Shown here in pieces: positions 17,544 to 25,227 of a stretch of 64,000 nt of DNA. The notes below the pieces were generated by a model. That model made no database searches, had not been told where the DNA came from, and was given only the letters and a program-made list of their open reading frames with translations. Position 1 is the stretch's first letter. Every line of letters begins with the position of its first letter. Source of the stretch: JAWKTT01 sp041398965 (GTDB taxonomy: Bacteria; Planctomycetota; Planctomycetia; Planctomycetales; Planctomycetaceae); NCBI GenBank assembly GCA_041398965.1, contig JAWKTT010000025.1, positions 1 to 64,000 on the forward strand, given 5' to 3'. Made by a program: the position numbers and the translations under genes.

Positions 17544-17930
17544 TCATCGGGGGGAGTTCTCGTCGTCGACGGTGACGCTGACAAGTTGCAACTCGTCGCC
17601 GCGGGTAACATCGACGTTTCCCTGACACGTCGGGCAGCGAAACACGAAGTCGGCCACTTCAAACTCTGCGTCACACGACCGACACCGGGCCGACAACGGG
17701 ACGTGATCGATCGACAGTTTCGCAAACTGGAAGGTTGCTGCGGAATGTGGTTCCGTGTCTCCGATGAAGTGCTGCCGTTGTTGCTCGAATGCCGAGACCA
17801 GCAGAAGCGGCTCGACTCCGGAGAGGGGGCCAACTTCGACGCGGACCTCCGTCACGCGGCTTCCCGCATGCTGTCGACGAATGGCGTCGGCTTGTTGCAA
17901 CAGGGAGGCCACTAGCGACTGCTCGTGCAT
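17544..17930 (-). CDS. hypA: Hydrogenase nickel metallochaperone HypA
   Basis: From the ATG at 17930, with AGGAGG just upstream, the protein has 128 residues. It begins Met-His-Glu, the nickel-binding N-terminus of HypA, and carries the structural zinc site as two CxxC pairs (CRSC and CPTC) in its second half. The frame is open upstream but that part lies over the peptidase gene. The start overlaps the end of the peptidase gene by 19 bases. Confidence 0.93.
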   Translation of the reverse strand: MHEQSLVASLLQQADAIRRQHAGSRVTEVRVEVGPLSGVEPLLLVSAFEQQRQHFIGDTEPHSAATFQFAKLSIDHVPLSARCRSCDAEFEVADFVFRCPTCQGNVDVTRGDELQLVSVTVDDENSPR

Positions 17931-18448
17931 CGGGCCTCCTCCGAAGTCGCATCGTGTGGTGCGTGTTTGGGAACTAAACTGACGGTCTGCAACGTCTGAT
18001 GGATCTGCCGTGCGACCTCGGGGATCGCAAGTTGGACCTCTGGTGACATCGGTGTCGTTGCTGACCCCGGACGGGATTCGATTCCCCAGATGATGACTTC
18101 GCGAGGGAGCCAGCCAAGGGTGTCGCACAGATGCAGGACCTGCGGCAGCGAGAGGTCGTGCGTGCCGCTGCGGGTTGCGTTAGGAAGTTGATCGCTCGGC
18201 CAATCCCAACGCCGCGCTGTGCCGACGGCACCCAGTCCCTGGCAGGCGTCACAGACGATCAAGCGATCGAAATCGGCAATCCAATCGAGCAAGTCAGCCG
18301 GTGACTTCGCGAGCCGGGCATCGCACTCGGTAACCTCACGTGCGACGAGCCATCCTGCTTGGTCGTCACCATGAGGGCTGCCGATGCCGACGACTAACGT
18401 CTGAGTCGGTGATGCAGGGAACGAAGTTGATGCAGGTGAGGTTGTCAT
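17912..18448 (-). CDS. Hydrogenase maturation endopeptidase
   Basis: The protease trims the C-terminus of the large subunit after Ni insertion. The ATG at 18448 overlaps the large-subunit stop by 4 bases, giving 178 residues. The opening strand VVGIGSPHGDDQAG carries the family's metal-sensing acidic residues (usually GNPLxxDDG), followed later by VCDACQG and the histidine in GTHDLSLPQVL. It is the HyaD/HycI family by sequence. Its place straight after the large subunit fits a dedicated partner. Confidence 0.9.
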   Translation of the reverse strand: MTTSPASTSFPASPTQTLVVGIGSPHGDDQAGWLVAREVTECDARLAKSPADLLDWIADFDRLIVCDACQGLGAVGTARRWDWPSDQLPNATRSGTHDLSLPQVLHLCDTLGWLPREVIIWGIESRPGSATTPMSPEVQLAIPEVARQIHQTLQTVSLVPKHAPHDATSEEARCTSSR

Positions 18449-19737
18449 GAGCGGTCGATGCGGACATTCAGGAAGTGGGTCGAACAACTGATGCAAGGGT
18501 CGTAACAACGGACAAGATTCTCACATTGTCTGGATGTGATGGCTTCGTCAGGAGAGATGATGCGGGGCACCCAGGCACGAAGATCGTGTTCGATCTGTCC
18601 TTGATTCTGCGACGTCGGCGGGACGATGACCGCGTGCCGAACCTTTCCGTTGCCGTCCACCTGATAGCGATGATAGAGGAGTCCGCGAGGTGCTTCTGTC
18701 GCGGCACTCCCCTCCCCTTCTTTATGAGTGATGGGAACTCGGGAGGGGCCGCGTGGCGGATCGCTACGCAGAATGAGAAGTGCTTCCTCAAAGGCGTGGA
18801 TCAGTTCGATGCCGCGAGCGACAATACTTTGAAACGGGTTGTGACTCGGCCAGTCGATGCCGACTTCCTCCGCGAGTTTTCGGGCTGTTGGTGAGAGACG
18901 ATCGACATTGAGGCCGATCCTTGCGAGCGGGCCGGCGAGGTACGATGCCCCCGTCTGTCGTCGGACGCAGTGGAGAGCGGTCGAGTGTGCGACGTGACGC
19001 TCTTCAAACTCGCGGTCAAAGTCTGCGACATCGATCGATTCGCCCCAGATGTTGGCAATCCTTCCTTCATTCATGGGGTACTCGTCCGGATGCGACAGCG
19101 AGACGAGTTGATAATCTCGCTGGAAGTCTGGGAACTCGAAGCGGGAGACCCATCGGGTGGTCTCGACAGCCGCATCCAGAGACCATTCGAGTTTGGGGAT
19201 CAGTTTCCTTAACGCATCTGATGCAGGCCAGCGATAGAAGCCGCCGACGCAAACGTTGATTGGATGAATCGCTCGACCTCCGAGCACTTCGAGCAGTTCG
19301 TTCCCATACTTTTTCAGGCGGAGTCCGCGTTGCACTTCGTCGGGGAAATCACGAGCCATCTCGAGGCCACTCTCGTAGCCGAGAAAGTCGGGAGCGTTGA
19401 GCAGGTAGACATGCAAGGCATGACTCTCGATCCATTCGCCGCAGTACAGCAGCCGTCGATACTGGCGAATCTCCGGCGTGATCGCGAGTCCGAGAGCAGC
19501 TTCCAGAGCGTGAACGCTACTCATCTGATACGCGACTGGACAGATGCCGCAAATGCGTGCCGTAAAGTCGGGAACCTCTTCGAGCGGACGTCCACGTAAC
19601 AGGGCCTCGAACAGTCGCGGCGGTTCGTAGATCTCCAACTTGACTTCGTTGACGGCATCGCCAGTCATCCGAATGTACAGTCCCCCCTCCCCTTCGACGC
19701 GGGAGAGAGCCTTTACCTTGATGGTCCTTTCGGTCAT
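18445..19737 (-). CDS. hyhL: [NiFe] hydrogenase large subunit, group 3b type
   Basis: This subunit holds the Ni-Fe(CN)2CO site for H2 oxidation or evolution. The ATG at 19737 overlaps the small-subunit stop by 4 bases, giving 430 residues; the longer open frame upstream lies inside the small-subunit gene. Four Ni ligands are visible: Cys63 and Cys66 in RICGIC, and Cys415 and Cys418 in DPCISC, followed by His421. Nine residues (FLNVRIDRS) follow His421 and would be the tail removed by the endopeptidase. The subunit set around it (HydB, HydG and small subunit, no HoxF/HoxU) assigns it to the cytosolic NAD(P)-linked bidirectional group 3b (sulfhydrogenase-like). Confidence 0.95.
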   Translation of the reverse strand: MTERTIKVKALSRVEGEGGLYIRMTGDAVNEVKLEIYEPPRLFEALLRGRPLEEVPDFTARICGICPVAYQMSSVHALEAALGLAITPEIRQYRRLLYCGEWIESHALHVYLLNAPDFLGYESGLEMARDFPDEVQRGLRLKKYGNELLEVLGGRAIHPINVCVGGFYRWPASDALRKLIPKLEWSLDAAVETTRWVSRFEFPDFQRDYQLVSLSHPDEYPMNEGRIANIWGESIDVADFDREFEERHVAHSTALHCVRRQTGASYLAGPLARIGLNVDRLSPTARKLAEEVGIDWPSHNPFQSIVARGIELIHAFEEALLILRSDPPRGPSRVPITHKEGEGSAATEAPRGLLYHRYQVDGNGKVRHAVIVPPTSQNQGQIEHDLRAWVPRIISPDEAITSRQCENLVRCYDPCISCSTHFLNVRIDRS

Positions 19738-20639
19738 GTCTGGTCCTTCTGCTGCACGTTGTCGGCGGGTCTTTGCGTGATGTGCAGCGGAGTGTCGTTC
19801 GTTGTTCGGGTTGTTGCTGACGCGGCGTCTTGCTCCCTGTTCTTCAGTTCGCAAGTCAACTCGACAAGCCGCGCGAGGCGGTCCCCCTCGTGACGGAACT
19901 CGGGAGCGTCACTGTTGAAACTCCGCAGGCTGCGGACAATCTCAGCTTGTGGAACTCCCTGTGATGTGAGTTGATGCGTCAGGCTGACAAGGTTTGGTTG
20001 AGCTGCGGGGCCAAAGCAACCGTAACAACCGCGAGTGTAACTCGGACAGATCGCTCCGCACCCCGATTGCGTCACCGGGCCGAGACAGGGGACTCCGCGG
20101 GCGACTGTGACGCAGACGGTCCCGCTCCGTTTGCAATCGAGGCAGACCGAGTGCATCGGTGTGCGAGGGCGTCGCCCGGCGAGAACCGCTTGCAGAACTT
20201 CAATCAACTGAGCCTTGTTGATCGGACAGCCCCGCAACTCGAAGTCAACGGAGACATGGTCCGAAATCGCCGTCGAGGTCGCGAGAGTTGAGATGTACTC
20301 GGGAGAGGCATAGATCGACCGCACATACTCGTCACTGTCACCCCAGTTTCGCAGTGCCTGAATTCCCCCCGCTGTCGCACAGGCTCCGAGAGTGATCAGA
20401 AACTTTGAGTCTCGGCGGACCTGTTGAATGCGCTCGGCATCGTGTGCCGTGGTGATCGATCCTTCCACGAGCGCGATGTCGTACGGCCCCGGCTCGATAT
20501 GACTGGTCGCTTCGAGAAAGTAGCTGATGTGCAGCACACCGGCGACCGTCAACAGCTCGTCCTCAGCTGCCAGCAACGAGAGCTGACAGCCATCGCAGGA
20601 AGCGAACTTGAACACGGCCAGTTTGGGTTTCACTGACAT
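19734..20639 (-). CDS. hyhS: [NiFe] hydrogenase small subunit, group 3b type
   Basis: The 301-residue protein carries the iron-sulfur relay from the active site. I start at the ATG at 20639 (MSVKPK), which overlaps the TGA of hydG by one base; a GTG one codon earlier is equally possible. Proximal-cluster ligands begin at Cys15 and Cys18 (ASCDGC), with further Cys in LGACAT and ELRGCP. The middle and distal clusters are served by CLDCKRSGTVC and CGAICPSYTRGCYGC. No Tat signal is present, so the enzyme stays in the cytoplasm, as expected for group 3. The C-terminal ~60 residues are polar and probably disordered. Confidence 0.94.
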   Translation of the reverse strand: MSVKPKLAVFKFASCDGCQLSLLAAEDELLTVAGVLHISYFLEATSHIEPGPYDIALVEGSITTAHDAERIQQVRRDSKFLITLGACATAGGIQALRNWGDSDEYVRSIYASPEYISTLATSTAISDHVSVDFELRGCPINKAQLIEVLQAVLAGRRPRTPMHSVCLDCKRSGTVCVTVARGVPCLGPVTQSGCGAICPSYTRGCYGCFGPAAQPNLVSLTHQLTSQGVPQAEIVRSLRSFNSDAPEFRHEGDRLARLVELTCELKNREQDAASATTRTTNDTPLHITQRPADNVQQKDQT

Positions 20640-21589
20640 CACAGTCCCTCGACATCAAGAAACGGAGCGATGCGATCGTACCTGAACACCGGACCATCTT
20701 TACACAGGAAGTCTGGGCCCAATTGGCAGTGGCCACACAAGCCGACGGCACACTGCATGTTCCGTTCGGTCGAGACCCACATCTGCTCGGGAGTTAAACC
20801 GCGTCGTCGTCCGGCCATTAACGTGAATCGCATCATCACCTCTGGTCCGCAGCAGAAGAGGACCGTATTCGCCGGATCGAAACGGTCTGATCGCTCCAAC
20901 AGTTGCGTGACGACACCGACGTGACCGTTCCATTCGGGAGTCGCACGGTCGACCGTGGTGTGAATGGTCAGTCCCTTACTGCTCCACTCTTCAAACTCTC
21001 GAACATAGAGCAGCGTGTCAGCCGAGCGGGCCCCGTAGCAGAGTGTCAGTCGTTGGAATTTCTCGCGATGATGCAGCAGCGAATAGATGACCGGTCGTAA
21101 AGGGGCGAGTCCGATGCCGCCACAGACGAGCACGACATCGCGACCAACGCACTCGTCGAGCGGCCAGCAACTTCCGAATGGCCCCCGGAGACCCAGTGTC
21201 GAGCCGACCTTGAGCCCTGCCAGTGTGCGGGTGACATTCCCAGCCACCCGAATCGTATGGGCGATGCATTCGCGATTTGCCGGGTCTTCGCTGATGGAGA
21301 TGGCACTTTCGCCTGCTCCGGGGAGATACAGCATGTTGAACTGGCCCGGCGCGAAGCGGTACGCCTTACGGATGGCGTCGTCGTCAAAGACGAGATCGTA
21401 GGTTGCGACCCCTTCCACCTCTGGGACAATTCTAGCGATTCGTACTGTCCGCGTCGTCCAAGGATTGGCCGCGGCGTCTGGCATCGGCGCGGCGGCTCGG
21501 AAATACGGTGGTAATGACACGTCGCATGGCGTCTCTTGTGCCACGATGTCCGCGTCGGCCTGCTTGTTGTGGCAGGTTCGGTCGGTCAC
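20639..21589 (-). CDS. hydG: Hydrogenase FAD/NAD(P)-binding subunit (HydG/HyhG-like)
   Basis: This flavoprotein passes electrons between the hydrogenase and NAD(P). The best start is a GTG at 21589 that overlaps the hydB stop (GTGA), giving 316 residues; an ATG at 21484 is an alternative that would lose non-conserved residues. It has the ferredoxin-reductase layout: a flavin-binding barrel (APGQFNML, SISEDP), a nucleotide-binding part (CGGIGLAPLRPV, CGPEVMM), and a C-terminal four-Cys [2Fe-2S] motif (QCAVGLCGHCQLG...CKDGPV) as in dihydroorotate dehydrogenase electron-transfer subunits. Confidence 0.93.
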   Translation of the reverse strand: MTDRTCHNKQADADIVAQETPCDVSLPPYFRAAAPMPDAAANPWTTRTVRIARIVPEVEGVATYDLVFDDDAIRKAYRFAPGQFNMLYLPGAGESAISISEDPANRECIAHTIRVAGNVTRTLAGLKVGSTLGLRGPFGSCWPLDECVGRDVVLVCGGIGLAPLRPVIYSLLHHREKFQRLTLCYGARSADTLLYVREFEEWSSKGLTIHTTVDRATPEWNGHVGVVTQLLERSDRFDPANTVLFCCGPEVMMRFTLMAGRRRGLTPEQMWVSTERNMQCAVGLCGHCQLGPDFLCKDGPVFRYDRIAPFLDVEGL

Positions 21590-22707
21590 GGTGTTTCTCC
21601 CCGGAGAGCGCGGACTTCGGCAGTAAGGTCGATGCCGACGGGGCACCAGGTGATGCAACGTCCGCAGCCAACGCACCCTGAAGAGCCGAACTGATCGATC
21701 CATGAAGCGAGTTTGTGCGTCAACCACTGACGGTACCGGGCACGGGTGTTGTCACGAACGTTGCCGCCGTTCATGTAACTGAAGGTGACGTTGAAGCAAG
21801 AGTCCCAGTGCCTTTCCCGTTCGACATGGTCTCCCGAGAGGTCGCTCACTTCTTCGACCGAACTACAAAAGCAGGTGGGACAAACCATCGTACAGTTGGT
21901 GCAAGAGAGGCAGCGCGTGGCGACGTCGTCCCATTGTGGATGATCGAGGTTCGCATGCAGCAGTTCGCGAATGTTGTTGGTGTCGAGCGTCCGTTGAATT
22001 TGATTAACCGCTTGTTGTCGAGCCGATTCGGCCGCTTGTTGTTGCTGTGCCGAGACCTCAGTCGTTTCGAGCGCAGTCAACATCTGTTCGCCTCGTTCGG
22101 AGCCGATCTCGACGACGAAACCGTCAGGAAGTTCGGTGAGTCCCCAGTCGAATCCGCTATGGCATCGGGGGCCCGTCTCCATTGACGTGCAGAAGCAAGT
22201 GGGGGCCGCTTGTGTGCAGTTGACTGCAATGATGAACGCTGCTGCACGGCGACCTTGATAGATCGGGTCGACATAAGCCCCCGACAGAAACACCCGATCT
22301 TGGACTCGCATCGCTGCCAGTTCGCAGCCTCTGACGCCGAGGAACGCATACTTGGGAGGAACCTCTTCAGAGACAGAGAACACCCAGCTTCCATTAACTT
22401 GATTCGCTTCGGAGAGAGTGGCCTTTGGTGGGAACAGATACGACTTCCACGAATGAGGCCCGACGACGTATCCGAAGAGCGCGTCGTCGTCGCGTGGTTG
22501 GAGTCGATACGTTCCCGGCCCCTGTTCGTCGGTCCAGCCCATCGGCAAGTCGTCGATCGAGTGGATCTGACCATAGACGATCGCCTCTTGATCGATCTTC
22601 GGACCAATCACGGTGTAGCCTTCGTCTCGCAACAGCTCGAAGAGCCGCGAGAACGTGCTTCTCGACAAAAATCGTTCGGTTCGGATGACCTCGGGAGTGT
22701 TGCTCAT
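21586..22707 (-). CDS. hydB: Hydrogenase iron-sulfur subunit (HydB/HyhB-like)
   Basis: The 373-residue protein is the 4Fe-4S beta subunit of sulfhydrogenase-type group 3b enzymes. The N-terminal two thirds carry conserved Cys (GVRGCELAA, NCTQAAPTCFC). The C-terminus holds two classic cluster motifs, CLSCTNCTMVCP and CVGCGRCITWCP. It has no membrane helix. The start overlaps the upstream cNMP-fold gene by 4 bases, and its stop overlaps hydG. In characterised relatives this subunit has been linked to sulfur reduction; that activity cannot be read from sequence. Confidence 0.93.
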   Translation of the reverse strand: MSNTPEVIRTERFLSRSTFSRLFELLRDEGYTVIGPKIDQEAIVYGQIHSIDDLPMGWTDEQGPGTYRLQPRDDDALFGYVVGPHSWKSYLFPPKATLSEANQVNGSWVFSVSEEVPPKYAFLGVRGCELAAMRVQDRVFLSGAYVDPIYQGRRAAAFIIAVNCTQAAPTCFCTSMETGPRCHSGFDWGLTELPDGFVVEIGSERGEQMLTALETTEVSAQQQQAAESARQQAVNQIQRTLDTNNIRELLHANLDHPQWDDVATRCLSCTNCTMVCPTCFCSSVEEVSDLSGDHVERERHWDSCFNVTFSYMNGGNVRDNTRARYRQWLTHKLASWIDQFGSSGCVGCGRCITWCPVGIDLTAEVRALRGETP

Positions 22708-23198
22708 GGTTTCTCCTCTATTGAGAGCGGCGCAGGGGAGTTGCCAAAGAGATCGAGAAGTTGCAGGCGGGTGACAACGAGCCGTTGGGAAAGGGCGACC
22801 GCCATCTGACGCATGAGATGGTAACCGAAGTCGTGATTGACTTCGCAGAGGTCACGCAACGCGGCTGCCGGGGCGACGATCAGCACCGAGTCGACGATCG
22901 CGGTGGCTCCTGCCGTCATCTTCCCCTCGCCGAGTAGAGCCGACCATCCCGCCATCTCGCCGGGAGCGAGTGTGAGGATTCGCACGGGTCGTTGTCCAGG
23001 GATGTTGATTTCGAGGGCCAATCGCCCCTGTTGGACGAGATAGAGTTGATCATTCGGGCCACCATCTCGGAAGACGATTTCGCCTGCCGTCACTTCCTGC
23101 ACCGACGCGACCTCGGCGAGAGCCTCGAGGACCGACTGGGGAAAATGAGCCGTAAAGGAATGGTCTTCGAGGATCGCTTTGAGTTGGCTCGCCTCCAT
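22704..23198 (-). CDS. Cyclic-nucleotide-binding-fold protein, first gene of the hydrogenase operon
   Basis: The 164-residue protein is a single cNMP-binding beta-barrel with a short helical tail and no helix-turn-helix, so it is not a Crp-type regulator. Similar stand-alone domains sit beside group 3b hydrogenases in other bacteria (from memory). In the phosphate-binding cassette the segment reads GEMAGWSALLGEGKMTAGATA, where cAMP receptors have FGE...ALL...R. The ligand-binding Glu and Arg are both absent, so classic cAMP binding is doubtful. It is the promoter-proximal gene, about 60 bases after the sigma54-type site. Its stop overlaps hydB by 4 bases. Confidence 0.85.
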   Translation of the reverse strand: MEASQLKAILEDHSFTAHFPQSVLEALAEVASVQEVTAGEIVFRDGGPNDQLYLVQQGRLALEINIPGQRPVRILTLAPGEMAGWSALLGEGKMTAGATAIVDSVLIVAPAAALRDLCEVNHDFGYHLMRQMAVALSQRLVVTRLQLLDLFGNSPAPLSIEEKP

Positions 23199-23259
23199 CG
23201 TGGGGACCTCGGGGGTGAGAGTTCAGGAAGCAGGATGAAGTCGTGTGGTGGAATCATAA

Positions 23260-23275
23260 AGCAAACAGTGTGCCA
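23260..23275 (-). promoter_or_regulatory. Sigma54-type (-24/-12) promoter of the hydrogenase operon
   Basis: Read on the minus strand, TGGCAC-N5-TTGCT is a full match to the sigma54 consensus TGGCAC-N5-TTGCA/T with GG-N10-GC spacing. It lies 62 bases before the start of the first operon gene at 23198, which would leave a leader of about 50 bases. No match to the 5115 inverted repeat was seen upstream of it. Confidence 0.75.
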
Positions 23276-23714
23276 TGCGGTTGAAAAAGGACGAACAATC
23301 TTACCTGTTGCACTCACGCACCCTTCCCTGCCTCCTGTCCCGACGTCCGAGCCCGAGTCTCGCCGGGAACGTCCTGATTCAGAGAAACTTGGGGCCTCTC
23401 AGTCGGAACGGCACTTGTCGGTCGGCGGACCATCGTCTAAGGTGCGGAAGTCTCTTGCTTTTCGCCGTGGCGGATGAACGGATTCTGCGGCCCTCGACGT
23501 CGCTTCAGGATCGTTGCTAACCGCCTCGCGGTCGTAGGGGCGGACGATTCAACTTGATGACGGCATGACTGCGGCGTTTCGCGAAGGAATGGATCCTCGC
23601 CACTTCGCAGACTGTCGCAGCGCTCCAACCAAATCTCACAATTGCACTATCACACGACAGCCTCTGGCCCTGTTTCTCGTATCGAGTCGATTCTTACTTA
23701 AGGATTACGAAACC
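23276..23714. other. Intergenic region between the hydrogenase operon and ahcY
   Basis: About 440 bases with no supportable gene. The frame of ahcY is open back to 23565, but the translated part there is not conserved-looking. I looked for an SAH-type riboswitch before ahcY and found no convincing match. AAGGATTA at 23700 is a weak ribosome site for ahcY. Confidence 0.6.
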
Positions 23715-25046
23715 ATGTCGACAGCCGTTACAGCACTCCCATACAAGGTGAAGAACATCGAATTGGCCGAGCTTGGTCGCAAGGAGATCGAACTGGCTGA
23801 AGTCGAGATGCCGGGTCTGATGGCGCTTCGCGAAAAGTACGGCAAGTCGCAGCCTCTGAAGGGGGCACGCATCGCCGGTTGCCTGCACATGACGATTCAA
23901 ACCGCAGTTCTCATCGAGACGCTGACTGCCCTCGGAGCCGAGGTGCGGTGGTCGAGCTGCAACATCTTCTCGACTCAGGATCAGGCCGCTGCCGCCGTCG
24001 CTGCGGCTGGGGTCCCGGTCTTCGCCTGGAAGGGAATGACCAATGAAGAGTTTGATTGGTGCATCGAACAGACGTTGTTCTGGCCCGATGGTTCTGGCCT
24101 CAACATGATTCTTGACGATGGGGGGGATCTCACCGTCATGGTTCACGACAAGTTCCCCGAGCTGCTCAAGGACATCAAGGGGCTTACCGAAGAAACCACG
24201 ACCGGCGTGCATCGCCTGTATCAGATGCACCAGAAGGGAACGCTCGGCGTCCCGGCGATCAACGTCAACGACTCCGTCACCAAGAGCAAGTTCGACAACC
24301 TTTACGGTTGCCGCGAGTCGCTGGCCGACGGCATCAAGCGGGCAACCGACATCATGTGTGCCGGGAAGGTCGTCGTTGTTGCCGGGTATGGTGACGTCGG
24401 AAAGGGCTGTGCGGATGCCATGGACAGCTTCGGCTCGCGGGTGATCGTCACCGAGATCGATCCAATCTGTGCGCTGCAAGCAGCGATGGAAGGTTACCAA
24501 GTGTTGACGATGGAAGAGGCTGCTCCGCTTGGGGACATCTTCGTCACCACGACTGGCTGCTGCGACATCATCACCGGCCCGCATCTCGACGCGATGAAGC
24601 ACAACGCCATTGTCTGCAACATCGGCCACTTCGACCTCGAAATCGATATCGCCTATCTCAACGGGCGCAAAGACATCGAGAAAATTACAATTAAGAAAGA
24701 CTCCGACGTCGGTGGTCCCGTCCATAAGTACGTTTACCCGGACGGCAAGTCGCTGTTGGTGTTGGCCGAAGGTCGACTGGTCAACCTCGGCTGTGCGACA
24801 GGACACCCATCGTTCGTGATGTCGAGCAGTTTCACGAATCAGGTGATTGGGCAACTCGAACTTTGGGAACGGGCCGACCAGTACGAAGTCGGCGTCCACG
24901 TGCTGCCCAAGCACTTGGATGAAGAAGTTGCCCGCCTGCACCTCGACAAACTCGGCGTTAAGCTCAGCAAGCTGACCCAGAAGCAAGCCGACTACCTGGG
25001 CATCCCCGTCGAAGGCCCCTACAAGCCCGAGTACTACCGATACTAA
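23715..25046 (+). CDS. ahcY: Adenosylhomocysteinase
   Basis: The enzyme splits S-adenosylhomocysteine into adenosine and homocysteine, clearing the by-product of methyl transfer. The start at 23715 (MSTAVTALPYKVKNI) gives 443 residues and matches the family's N-terminus. Key parts are HMTIQTAVLIETL, SCNIFSTQDQAAAA, the NAD-binding GYGDVGKGCA and the C-terminal KPEYYRY. The sequence is complete with no frameshift. It stands alone on the plus strand. Confidence 0.96.
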   Translation: MSTAVTALPYKVKNIELAELGRKEIELAEVEMPGLMALREKYGKSQPLKGARIAGCLHMTIQTAVLIETLTALGAEVRWSSCNIFSTQDQAAAAVAAAGVPVFAWKGMTNEEFDWCIEQTLFWPDGSGLNMILDDGGDLTVMVHDKFPELLKDIKGLTEETTTGVHRLYQMHQKGTLGVPAINVNDSVTKSKFDNLYGCRESLADGIKRATDIMCAGKVVVVAGYGDVGKGCADAMDSFGSRVIVTEIDPICALQAAMEGYQVLTMEEAAPLGDIFVTTTGCCDIITGPHLDAMKHNAIVCNIGHFDLEIDIAYLNGRKDIEKITIKKDSDVGGPVHKYVYPDGKSLLVLAEGRLVNLGCATGHPSFVMSSSFTNQVIGQLELWERADQYEVGVHVLPKHLDEEVARLHLDKLGVKLSKLTQKQADYLGIPVEGPYKPEYYRY

Positions 25047-25227
25047 TCGGCTTGAAACTCCCGAAGGATCGAGTGTGAAGTAAGGTTCGCGGTACGGACC
25101 GATACGGCGGTCGCTACGTTGATCAAGTCCGCACCAAGAACCTTACGCGGGTGCATCGCCCACGAGATTGGGACGGCGGCGGTGTTACTTCGACACTCCT
25201 GACGTGACCGTGTGGTGGTTGGGAGTG

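Noticed and set aside
23276..23714. SAH riboswitch before ahcY
   Set aside because: I could not align the conserved core or find its expected pairing.
23694..24986. 430-residue minus-strand open frame over ahcY
   Set aside because: It is the antisense of a highly conserved gene and shows no family features.
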